A stretch of 64,000 nucleotides of DNA, from the NCBI GenBank assembly GCA_022925895.1, contig JAKSYS010000056.1, positions 1 through 64,000 of the forward strand, read 5' to 3'. The notes under the pieces are model-generated. The model saw nothing but the letters and a program-made list of their open reading frames with translations. It ran no database searches and had not been told where the DNA came from. Made by a program: the position numbers and the translations under genes. Positions 23,236-33,606 of this stretch are shown piece after piece; within the stretch, counting starts at the first letter, position 1, and every line of letters starts with the position of its first letter. The stretch comes from Fragilaria crotonensis (taxonomy: Eukaryota; Bacillariophyta; Fragilariophyceae; Fragilariales; Fragilariaceae).

Positions 23236-25914
23236 AGTGGGCGTAGTCGCGATAGGATTAGTAGCAGCCATTGAACGGTGTTTCAAGATTAGTTTTAGAA
23301 GGCGAATAGATCGGCACTGCCAACCTTCTTGTTGGGTTAGAAGTGATCGGGATGGATCGCTGATTCCGGTTTGGGTTTGCCGTTCGACTCAAGTCTCGCC
23401 TCGTGTAGGATTCTGCGTGCTCGGTCCTCATCTGCCAACCTCTGTTGGCCATCCGCTTGTTTTGGTTGGGATGCTTCGAGTCGGATCCACGAGGGCACGG
23501 TTCTTCCTATTTGGGTCGTTGCCCGATTCGCTCTACTGGTACTGTACCGTAGTATCCTTCTCAGTCCGCTGCGTTGCAGACGATGAAATCATTTCTCGAC
23601 CGAATTTGCTAATACACCCATTCTCTTTGACCACACTTGTAACGACGTAAAGAATCGTGTTTTCTTTATGAGTCACGTCTTCTACAAACGATTCGATACA
23701 GCACCGCACACCGCATCCAAACAATTCTGTCTTGACAACAAGCACTTTACTACTAATGCTGTTGGGATCATTACTCTATTAACAAGCAAGTACTGGCTGC
23801 TGGGTGTTAAGGGGAGTATATGCGCATCCCTTGTGCCTTTTTGACAAAAAAGTCGTCTTTTGCCACTACCAAAAGTGACTCTCGAAATCACCAGTACTGT
23901 GGTAGTTTGTAGTCCATGAGTTGCGTACATCTTCCGCGGCAACACAAATCATGCTGGTCAGCATCATTAACCTCATTATCTTCTCTTTCTGGCTTGTCCT
24001 GGACTCCTCATCTCCTAATACCTTGCCACTTATCAAGATAGTTCAAGAATTTTTCCCATCATTTTCCAGGGACCCACAGTTCTATATCCCTGTCCCTACT
24101 AGTACTACAATAGGATGTTACAGCACTTTGCAAGAATCCTTTCTAATATATTCAATGTAGCCTTGTACTGTTCAGTAGCTGTGTTACATCTCCTGACTTC
24201 ATCGACAGCCAGTGGTCATACTTTACCATCATGGTGAATGGCTCATCAAGTAAAGTCCATCAAAGATGTCATAGCACATTCTCCAAAATTCAAGCATGTG
24301 GTGTGACAACATTGTTTTCTCTGCATACTTCAAAGTTCACGGTAGGGTTGAATTTGGAATCACTGTTTAATTTCCCTTTCGGTCCATCAACTCGAAGCCA
24401 ATATTCTAGTGTGCCCTTTCGGGTTGTTGTTGACTAGAACAACACATGCAAGCGCATCCTTTTTGGGGGGCATTGATATCCTTTCGGTATGTGATCTTGA
24501 ATCCAAAATTTGTCCACTGCAGACTTGCTGGAGCATGGCATCAAACGTGCAACGAAGCCCGTTTTTAGATAACGCGAGTGTTAGTGTGAAAGGTTCTCGA
24601 ACAACTGATCTGTCGTCTCACATCTCACCACCCTTTGAATTTGTCATTACCACATGAGCTTCCATGCTAGCTAGAGTATGTGGATGCCACCCAACTTCTT
24701 TGTTTACCATGAATGGGTGCTTAACCAAATGCTGACCGCGCACACCAATACAATTGCCACCTTGTCAACTCTAATTCAACAAGGGTGGGTGGTTGCTTGT
24801 CATTGCACTCTGGGATGCTTGCAATTTAGCATCCCAGACACTTGGTGGATGATTGATCCTGATGAGAGCCCATTTCTTGGCATCATTGTCAACATTGCCT
24901 GGACAGGTTCAAGCACATTTTAGAGGAAGTCTGTGATCATCATACTGGTGAGAAGCATTCTTGATGCATCCCTCAAGTCACTCTATTGTCACCCACCACC
25001 ACAACCTTGCTGGTTCCCTTGAGGCAATAGTAGAACACTCCTGCTCTCCACTGCAATGGCAGGAATCTGTTGGCAAAGCAAGGCAACACAAAGGTAAACA
25101 TTATGTTGCCTCATTGTGTCTGGTTCTAGCTTCTTGTGTTGATTGCAAATGGGAGTGCATGATTTCAATCCAAAATGAATTGTACTCCAAGTACTCTTTA
25201 CGCATAGGGTACAGGTGCATCGGTAGTTTTACTAGTATATGTTCATTCTACTTTCACGTGGAACAAGTTGAGGCGCAAGTCGACTTCGTCAGAACCCCAA
25301 ATTTCGAGAAAGCCCTTGCACATAAGGAACCTTGATGAGTGTTGTTCCTGGTAATCCAGAGTACAGCTGTTCACTGCCCCATCAAAATTTGGAGATTGGA
25401 TGAGATATAGCACATTCAATTAATACAAAAACCGTTTTTGCTGGATAGTGAATGCAACAATGTGACTCGTAGTTAGTAGCGGTCTTTTCCGGCAAGGCTG
25501 GCAAGAGCAGTACATGGCTTAATGAGTCAAAAGGTCTCTCTAGTACAAGAGTGTGGTAGCTACACGTAGTGATTTCAGGCAAAACAAGGATTTTCAACGA
25601 AGTCTCTAAATATGAAGTGCACGGAATGCTGAGCACAGTACTCCAGTCCCCAGCATGCGCTTGATTGCCCCTGAGCTTCATAACACTGTACGTCCTATGG
25701 CTATGGGACAATAAATTTTGGATGTCAGCAGGTCTTGACAAAATCAGAAACTAAAATTTTCAAGTGATGCTCGAAGCTAACTCATCAGACCTTGTCCAGT
25801 CTTCTTCGTTCCTTGGAACTCTTTCAATTTTCATCCATGGTCTGTTATGATGGACTTCAGTCCATTCTCCTTCATTCAGCCTCCGCTGAAATCTTGGATT
25901 GTTGGATCCTTTGG
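23236..25914. other. Region without a recognised gene
   Basis: Several open frames of 60-140 codons occur on both strands, the longest 23237-23650 (+), 24961-25335 (+) and 25741-25382 (-). None has a domain, repeat or motif I recognise, and several begin without ATG. 24200-25300 has higher GC and looks like degraded coding sequence, probably another transposon remnant, but I cannot assign it. Confidence 0.4.
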
Positions 25915-26137
25915 ACGAAGTTGTTCGCTGCGCCACTTCGAAACCAGTCTGTTGTTCTCTCTTGTTTCCGTTCGGGTTGCCCAGAGTATCTCTCCGTCAT
26001 GATCGACGGTGTAGGTAGTCAGCATTAGTGGTGACGTACGACTGTAGGGGCGAGGTAGACTGATGTTTGGGTTGGTCGAGGGGATTCCCTCGACGGTAAA
26101 TTCAGCTCCAACTCCCCGGATGTTGGGTGGTCCAGCC
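25915..26137 (-). repeat. B2 terminal repeat of the DIRS element
   Basis: 223 bp matching 26523-26745 at an offset of 608, with one substitution near 26029 (G versus A). It marks the downstream end of the element. Confidence 0.88.
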
Positions 26138-26167
26138 GATGTTGGGTGGTCCAGAGGTGGGCTTGGG

Positions 26168-26523
26168 GAAAATTAAACGATTAGTAAGCTATTGACTTAG
26201 TTGCTGGGATGGAAGTTTGCTTGGCACAGTCGGTTCACTTTGGTGGATCGATGTGGGCAAAATCTCCCACTCCAGCGGCTTGGATCGGCGAGTTCACGTT
26301 GCAGCTAGTTTTCGCGTTCAACGGTGAATCGTGGATGTCACCGTATCCATTACGTATGTATGCATACAACATGCCGATACGACATGCCGATATGAACTGC
26401 CGATCCGGGGCAACGATAGTACAGGTAGTCGTGCCCGTAGTGCTGCCCGTACAGTACTTTCGTGCCCCGTTGTAGTAGTGGCGCTGGAGGCACAGTACTG
26501 TGCTCCCACCCCAGACCATGTAA
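26168..26523 (-). repeat. A2 repeat of the DIRS element
   Basis: 356 bp matching 33175-33530 at an offset of 7007. It abuts B1 and shares its last bases with it; 30 bp separate it from B2. On the opposite strand both copies encode the same 88-residue open frame, which is a by-product of the repeat. Confidence 0.88.
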
Positions 26524-26745
26524 CGAAGTTGTTCGCTGCGCCACTTCGAAACCAGTCTGTTGTTCTCTCTTGTTTCCGTTCGGGTTGCCCAGAGTATCTC
26601 TCCGTCATGATCGACGGTGTAGGTAGTCAGCATTAGTGGTAACGTACGACTGTAGGGGCGAGGTAGACTGATGTTTGGGTTGGTCGAGGGGATTCCCTCG
26701 ACGGTAAATTCAGCTCCAACTCCCCGGATGTTGGGTGGTCCAGCC
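26523..26745 (-). repeat. B1 repeat of the DIRS element
   Basis: Internal partner of B2. It lies directly downstream of the recombinase stop codon (26782) and directly upstream of A2. Confidence 0.88.
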
Positions 26746-26781
26746 ATTGAACTCCTCCCTGAACCAAGCACTCAACTTCCG

Positions 26782-28015
26782 TCAGTGGTGAAGGTGCATC
26801 CTGTTCGGCACCTTCCTCAATCCGTTCGCTAGCGGGGCTCCCGCTTTCGTTCTCGTTCGCGGGTCACTTGGGATTACCCGTCTCGAGTCAGCTGCGTCGA
26901 AGAATGAATCGTTCTGGATCATGTCTCTACTCAGCTGGTTTGTCCATTCAAGCACTTGGGGCCGGATGTAGTCCAGGAATGCGTCCGATGACCACCTTCC
27001 CAATATCATGATTTTCGCCACTGGTTGGTCCATCAGGAACAGCCCCATCGCGGCTCCTGACCTGATCGACCGCGTCCCGATTTCGCCTGCCGTGTATCCG
27101 AAGGTGCTCGCTCCCCCTCCCTTTGTGCACGCTGCTCGGAGGCTGCTCCGCAGTTCGCTGCTGGAAACTATTCGCGTTCCCTTCAGTGTTTGGATGGTTC
27201 CGACGGGCGTTTCGTGGCCAGAGTTGGGGACTCTTTCCAGGACTCGCAGAACTAGGGATGCCAATCGCCGGACGGGGCACATTACGCTGTCCCCTGTCCT
27301 CTCCTGAGTTCGTTTGTCCATCTTAAGTCCGTTCTTCTGGTTCTCGAAGGTGACCGTCACTCTTCGTGCCGTCCCGAGATCTTGTTTCGATGTGTGCGGG
27401 ATCTCTCGGTGCTTGGAGTCCCTGAAGACTACTCCTTCAAGTCGGATGATCTTAGTTCTTCCAGGGGTCGCCGTCTCTGTTATTTCGCACGACCTCATCG
27501 CGAAGAAGTATGCCGCGATCGCTATCTCGGCGATGACTGCTTCGCGTGTGTCTCTTCTGTCGATCGTCCCTGCTCCTGACTGCTCGAACATAGCTCGCAG
27601 GAGCTGGGGTGTCGCGGCCTTTTGTTTCCGCTTCGGGGGGTCCACGTTGTCGCAGGCTTTGAGCCATGACTTAATGAAGGGTCGCAGGTTTGGGGATCCT
27701 TTGAGGTGCAGGGGGCTGACCCCGATATGGCTCCGAAACGCCGCAGCCAAGTTGCTTGCGGCTTTGCGCATAGTACTCGCGACCACTGGTTCGCGACGAT
27801 CTCCCGAAGGTCTGCCCCTTGCGTCCCACTCGGTCCCTCGAAAGAAGTCGAGGAACGCTCTGAGGAAGAGGTCTCGCTCGCCGTCGGATAACAGAGTGAG
27901 GAGGGGGTCATCCCCGTACCCGACGTGGATGCAGTATCCATTCCAGCGGCGCCATGTTCTGTCGTACGACTCGTTGCTGCTCTCCTGTCTCCCGTCAAAT
28001 ATAACTCTGCGACTC
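26782..28015 (-). CDS. Tyrosine recombinase (integrase) of the DIRS element
   Basis: Catalyses integration of the element's circular DNA. The frame is open from at least 28015 (VIFDGRQESS), upstream of the first convenient methionine, and overlaps the 3' end of pol in another frame, as is usual for DIRS ORFs. Order of motifs: KAASNLAAAFRSHIGVSPLH, FAMRSCEITETA (box I Arg), RRVTVTFENQK, PVRRLASLVLRVLERVP, then GEIGTRSIRSGAAMGLF. The last block is the HxxR region with Arg in place of the usual His. The nucleophile region is SSDAFLDYIRPQVLEW. About 410 residues. It ends 37 bp before the B1 repeat. The related fragment at 19560-20620 shows the same order. Because this frame has no internal stop it may still be functional, subject to the RxxR change. 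Confidence 0.82.
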
Positions 28016-30969
28016 GCAGCACTTGCGTGACCCAGGATAATATCTCGTCCGGCAGTTGTGAGATGGCGAAGTTCTCCGGCACCTGTGAAGGGTACGACAC
28101 CAGGAATCGGTTGGTTAGTTCGTCGTTTGAGGTTGTGTCATCCGCGATCGGGTGACTCTTCCCCCTCGAGTCGTCTCCCACAAAGGACAGTAGGTCGGCG
28201 ACCACGTTGAGTTCGCCTTTCAGGTGTTGCGAGGCGAGGCAACACCGGAAGTCGATCAGCAGTGATGCGATCTTCCTCGCGACCTGGAGGTGTGCCTTCT
28301 GTGCGTCCCATAGTGTGTCCAAACGAGATGAATTGTGGAGCCAGCCAATGGCCGACGTGTTGTCCCCGATGGCCAGAATGCAGTTCTCCCCCCCCTCGGA
28401 CTCGAGACAGGCCAGCCAGATGTTGACCGCCATCCCCAGGAACTCGAGTAAGTTGTTGATCCCCTTGTGCCCGAAGATGGGGCTCGTCTTTGGGATACGG
28501 AGTCGCCATGCCCGACCCGAGAGGCTGTACCCTCCCAGACCGTACGGGCAGGCGTCCGACCAGCAGATCTTATCAGGTTCTCTGGTCACCAGGAGGTTCA
28601 TCGGGACCCCTTTGTGGGCGTGGTCCAAGAACCCTTCCCACAGGTGTAGGTCGGCCAGCGCCTCTTCTCCCACCTTCCTTTTCCTCCCTCTCCCTCCCTC
28701 GAGTCCTCTCCGGATCCTGCTCATGAAGTGACGGGAGTTCGGGATGATGTATGCCGTGTGGTTGAGCCTTCCTACCAGCGTCTCCAGCTCTTTCACCTGG
28801 CAGTGGCCGTCAGCCCTCAGCTTCCTGACGTCCTCGGACCACGCAAGGTACTTGTCGGTTGGCAACGAAATCTCGAGCAGGCGCGTGTTGAGTCTCCACC
28901 CTAGGACGATCTGAACTTCTTCGGGCCTCCCCTCTGCGATGAGCTTCGGGATGGAAAGGATCGGACGGCGCGGGATCGGCTCGACTTCGTCGCCAGCGTG
29001 AGGTCGGCTGGTCAGGTGCATCGCGAGTGGCACAATGTGAGGCTGTCGCCGGCAGTTCTCGGGAGTGTCGAGGAACACGTTGATTAGGTCGTCAATGAAC
29101 CCATCCACGCGACCTCCGGATTTGGTCGGGGGGATGTGAACAGCCATCTTCCGTGCTTGGGTGATGGGGACCTCGGCCGGGAGCCGAGACGGCTCGGGCG
29201 TCGTCGGTTGCGCTGGGCTTCGGGTCTCGACTGGATCCCACTCATCGCACTGCCCTATCTCGTTGGCGAGGTCAGTTACCAGCTCAGAGAACATGCACCA
29301 TGTGGGTGGGTTGGGAGACCCTCCGAAGGTGAGACGAAGAGAGAGAAAGCCGTGTCCCCGTTTACTGCGATCGTCTGGGCAGCCGCGCACGAACTGTGTG
29401 CGATGCGACGGTACGCGTCGCTGTAGTCGTACTTGCTGATGAGGATCAGTAGCATCGGGTTCTGCGACCGTAGGGCGACGATGAAGTGGATGATGCGTGG
29501 GAGACACCATCCATACACCATCTCCGTGTAGGCGGACATGTTGATTCGGGAGTTTATCGACGTGGGCTTCGCTCCGCGCCCCGTTGAGAAGCTCAGATCC
29601 TGCGTGAGCCGGAACTTTGCTTTCGCTCTCCGTCCTGGTCGACCGACCACTGCTGTACTAACCCCAAGGGCTGTACCATTGCCCCAGGGATCATCTTGAC
29701 CACAGCGATCGGTAGCGGGATTGTGAACCCGTGGATGACGTCCTTGGCGAGGCTCGCCAACTCTGTCTTGATCCTCCTGGGCCGACTTGTGGTTTCCTCG
29801 CGCCAGCATGGCCGTTACCTCGTCGTCCTTTTCATCGGGACTGAGCTCCCGCTCAAAGACGTACTGCATTCCCTTCGTGAGGAGGGATTCCAGGCGGGGG
29901 AAGTGAGGGTGCCGTCCGATGAGTGGCCGGAGGTCCCTGATTCGGCGGAACTCAGACCCGAACCCGATGGTCGATGACTCGTTATCTTGGATCAGACGTC
30001 CAAGGTCAAAGTCGAAGGATTTCAGTACCTCCGCGTTGTGCTCCGCGGCGGCTTCCGACATTGCGAACTGGATGGGGGACATTGATGGGACTTCGGGGGT
30101 GGTCGAGCAAATTCCCTTGATTGCCTCCAGGAACCAGGCTGGGGGTTCGAACTCGTCGCACGGCCCCGATGGCGGCTCCGAGAAGAAATGTGATGCATCC
30201 CCCGGCAGGTGCTGGTCGCTTCTTGACGAATGAACGAGGAACGGGTACTCACCTAGTGTCTCCCGGTCAGACGCGTCCGCATCCCTTAGACGCTTGACGT
30301 TTCGTTCGTCGCCTTTTTGGGCGCTAGCTGATGGGCGCGAGTCGATTCCGCCCTTGGTTGCGGTGTATTCCGCAGTGGTGAGCCGTCGTGCCAGGCGCGT
30401 CGTCGGGCTCAGGATACTCCTGATGCGCTCCGCTGCGCTCGTCGTCAGGCTCCCCCCCCGTTCGGTTTCGATCCTACCTTGCCGTCGTTCGGCTCGGGTG
30501 TTCCCTCTGCAGCGCTATCCCTGGAAGCCGCTTCGTGGCGCAGCCTGGCCCTCCGGGCTGAGGTCGCGTCAGCGATAAACGACGCCTCCGATCCTCGGTC
30601 ATATCGCCGAACACGCTGGCTGGGACTTCGGTCTGCGTTCGGGGTACTGGCCGTGCTCGAAGTGGCTTGATTCGCGTTCTCCGGATCCGCATCGGATCTT
30701 GTTATGGTGTGCGACGCGGGGTCCCGGTACATCTCGGGGCTCGTTGTTGGGGACGTGTGTCTGCGACCATACTGGTCGTGTCTGCGACCGTACTGGTCGC
30801 TGTTTGGGTCGTGTTCCCTTCTGGGCGCTCCGTCACCCGGTCCCGCCTTACTGGTGGGGTCCCTGAGTGCTTTTCCAGACCCCTTACTGGGGGCTGCTTG
30901 TGCTGTCCCGGCCTCCTTACTGGGTTCCGGATGATGCTCCTTTCCCTCCCCTTGCGTCCGTCGAGCCAT
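27960..30969 (-). pseudogene. DIRS pol: reverse transcriptase and RNase H, frameshifted
   Basis: Starts at the ATG at 30969 (MARRTQGEGKEHHPEPSKEA). A long low-complexity, charged N-terminus includes a DQYGRRH repeat. A shift sits at a homopolymer run of C (+ strand) near 30450. The RT begins around STIGFGSEFRRIRDLRPLIG, shifts near 29790 and 29640, then gives AKFRLTQDLSFSTGRGAKPT and YDYSDAYRRIAHS. It shifts again near 29350 to FLSLRLTFGGSPNPPTWCMF. The catalytic box reads VDGFIDDLINV (about 29096). RNase H follows with KICWSDACPYGLGGYS, NNLLEFLGMAVN, ILAIGDNTSAIGW and HLKGELNVVADLLS, supplying D-E-D-D. The open frame of this segment continues to 27522, but its last part is the shadow of the recombinase frame. 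Motifs are intact; only the frame is broken. Confidence 0.85.
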
Positions 30970-31066
30970 TGAACTTTGACCGTCTGTGGGCGGGAGGGGT
31001 GGGAGGGAGGAAAATTTTGAGTGGCCATCAGTGGCGGAGGGGGTTTGGCCCCGATGGCCGACGCCT

Positions 31067-33173
31067 TCAGGCATTATAAACTGCCTTAAAGCGGGCTGTG
31101 GCTGTCGCCCGGGCGCCCTCGGGCATGTCGAGGGCAGTGATGTGGGCCAGGGAGCAGCTCTGCTGGCACTTTCCGGTTGACTGAAACCGGACACACATGG
31201 GTGCCTTCTGTGTCTTGTTCAGCCGCTTCGAGATGCGTGTGTCCAGGAGCACTGGCCACCCCTTGAGCCCTGGCATTTTGGTGCCAAACAAGTCCAGGTA
31301 GTCGGTCCCGGCGGGCAGCATCCAGGTCGCTACGGGGTCGGTGTTCGGGTGGCTAACATCGTCCTTCGCTGCGGCTCCGGCTCCGGGTGTTGCTGGCTTC
31401 TTCTTCTTCGGGGCTTTATCGTTGGCGGCGACATTCCCCGCTCGCTTGGTTTTGTCCGGCGTCGAGGTGCTGGCCAGAGCGGTTGGTAGCACGACGTTCA
31501 ATCCTTGGCCGTCTTCGAGTCGCTCGACGAGCTCCTCCGCCTTGTTTGCCAGGTAGCGGGACTGCCCCTCCGTCGCGATGTCCTCCCACCTCGTCACTTT
31601 GTTGAAGAATGTTTGGAGGTGCCGGTCGAGGGCGTAGCAAAACTTTGCCCCGAAGTCCTTCTCCGATTTGAACCTGTCGTTGAGGACTGTGGTCAGTTGA
31701 GACCATCGTCTTGGTTCGAGTATGTACGCCAGCCCCTTCCCTGCGATTGTCCCGTCGCAGGTCAGCAGTTCGAGCATGTCGAGGGCCGTCTGAAGTTGGA
31801 CTCGTAGATCATTTGGTGTGTTCGGGGTGTAGAAGCCCTGTTTCATGTAAAACTCCAGGGTCGCTTCGTCCACATCCATCCCGAGGTACTCGCGCAGCAG
31901 TTCGTTACCACCTCTCCCCGTCTTGGATCCGAGATCCACTGTCTTCGGGTGAAACATGAAGATGGTGTATCCGCCAGGGTTTGCCCTGTTCGGGTCCTGA
32001 GAGAAAGCCATTCGAGAGCATCCGGTGGAATCCTCCCACTGAGAATGTCCCCTCCCAGTCTCGTGTCTCGGACTGGATGAGGTTTATCGCCTTCTGCGGA
32101 GTCTTGCTCGTCGTTAAATTTGTCATGAACTCGGTCATTACGGGCTCAGCGTTCATTCGTCTTGTGCAGAGCGAGGTGAAGAGGCCTCGCTGGGTTGGCC
32201 CCATGGCCTTCAGGATTGATTTCTCGGAGTCCTTCTTCTGTCTGTCGGCTTCGGCTCCTTCTTGAAATCGGCTGAGCAACGCGACCATGCTCTGCGAGGA
32301 TGCTGCCATCATTTCCATGCTCGCGGTTCCTTCGGTCGTACCCGGGGCTCCGGCGACCCCTCCCGTTGGGAGGGTCCTCTGCTCCCCTGCTAGTCTACTT
32401 CGGACTCCTCGAATGAGGTGACTCATCATTGTGCTCTCGGGGACGTCGACGAGACGGATCTCCCGGAGTAGTCCGTTCTCAGAGGCCCACAGCATGGCTA
32501 ACGTGTCTTCAAGTCCTTCCGCTTCCGCTTCCCGCTCCGTGCTGATCTCGTCGTCGTCTGCCGCTGCATTCTGGAAGGCCTCTATGATCGCGAAGGCTAG
32601 GTCCCTGGCTGATATGACTTTAGCTCCCCCGACTTCTTCGAAGATCCCAGGTGTGATGAGGCAGTGGTTCGGGCGATTCGTCAGGATTGGGTTCCCTTCT
32701 TCCGCGAGGTTTGCGAATTCTTCTGGCGACTCGGCTGACATCATGCTTTCCAAGGTTGGGACAGCAAACGCTCCCCTGTTCCCTTCATCCTCGCCGGGAT
32801 CGGGGTTTCGTACCACGGCTGGAGCCACCATCTCGTCCCGGTCGACGGTTTTGAAGGTGGTTGTGTCCTCGATGTTTCCGTGCGCGAACGCGAGCGAAAA
32901 TCCGGCGTCGGTGTTGCAGGCGAACCCGTGGTGGATCAGCTGCATGATTCCTCTGCTTCCCGGGACCAGTAACATGTTCCCATAGTCGCTCCCCGTGATT
33001 GTCTCTGTCAGCTTAGCGGCGTTGTTGAGGTGCCCCTCTGTCTTCCTTGCCATTGCTGCTCCGTTCGTTTCAAAGAGCGCCTGAAAAGGTCCTCCATCAT
33101 CCCGATTTCGGGCGTAAAAATCAGTCCACTTGTTCATAGCAGTATTTCCTGCGATGTTAACCATGGGAGCCAT
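31067..33173 (-). pseudogene. DIRS gag-like protein, one frameshift
   Basis: The ATG at 33173 lies two bases inside the end of the A1 repeat and reads MAPMVNIAGNTAMNKWTDFY. The first segment continues to GGFHRMLSNGFLS near 32000. There the frame shifts to QDPNRANPGGYTIFMFHPKT and runs to 31067. Together about 700 residues. The C-terminal part has a Lys-rich stretch (DKAPKKKKPATPGAGAAAKD) and a compact Cys/His motif, CVRFQSTGKCQQSCSLAH, likely a nucleic-acid-binding zinc knuckle. The N-terminus is recognisable in the decayed copy at 23030-23230. It presumably forms the particle around element RNA. One shift only, so the parent was recently active. Confidence 0.8.
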
Positions 33174-33174
33174 T

Positions 33175-33530
33175 GAAAATTAAACGATTAGTAAGCTATT
33201 GACTTAGTTGCTGGGATGGAAGTTTGCTTGGCACAGTCGGTTCACTTTGGTGGATCGATGTGGGCAAAATCTCCCACTCCAGCGGCTTGGATCGGCGAGT
33301 TCACGTTGCAGCTAGTTTTCGCGTTCAACGGTGAATCGTGGATGTCACCGTATCCATTACGTATGTATGCATACAACATGCCGATACGACATGCCGATAT
33401 GAACTGCCGATCCGGGGCAACGATAGTACAGGTAGTCGTGCCCGTAGTGCTGCCCGTACAGTACTTTCGTGCCCCGTTGTAGTAGTGGCGCTGGAGGCAC
33501 AGTACTGTGCTCCCACCCCAGACCATGTAA
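33175..33530 (-). repeat. A1 terminal repeat of the DIRS element
   Basis: Upstream end of the element and likely its promoter. It matches A2 over 356 bp; homology breaks at 33174 and after 33530. The ankyrin gene starts 77 bp beyond this end on the opposite strand, so divergent promoter activity is possible. Confidence 0.88.
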
Positions 33531-33606
33531 TACTCCAGTATGCATGAGTAATTTTTTGCAGGTCGAGTGTCTCCAATCATAGGCACCGCGGCAACACGTA
33601 AAATAG

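Larger units (their letters stand above)
25915..33530 (-). mobile_element. DIRS-order retrotransposon with split direct repeats (PAT/Ngaro-type layout)
   Basis: A 7.6-kb element on the minus strand. Order in the direction of transcription: A1 repeat (33530-33175), gag (33173-31067), pol with RT and RNase H (30969-about 27960), tyrosine recombinase (about 28015-26782), then B1 (26745-26523), A2 (26523-26168), B2 (26137-25915). A1 and A2 are 356 bp each with no difference that I saw; B1 and B2 are 223 bp with one G/A difference. A1-ORFs-B1-A2-B2 is the arrangement known for PAT- and Ngaro-type DIRS-order elements, which integrate by tyrosine recombinase through a circular intermediate. Near-identical repeats imply recent insertion, yet the coding frames carry several shifts. 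No target-site duplication is expected or seen. Confidence 0.88.

Noticed and set aside
26209-26475. Open frame of 88 codons, repeated exactly at 33216-33482
   Set aside because: Both copies lie in the A repeats of the DIRS element on the strand opposite its genes. Identity reflects repeat homology; there is no domain.
27314-28731. Open frames of 238 and 174 codons on the + strand
   Set aside because: Antisense to the recombinase and RNase H, whose catalytic motifs are clear.
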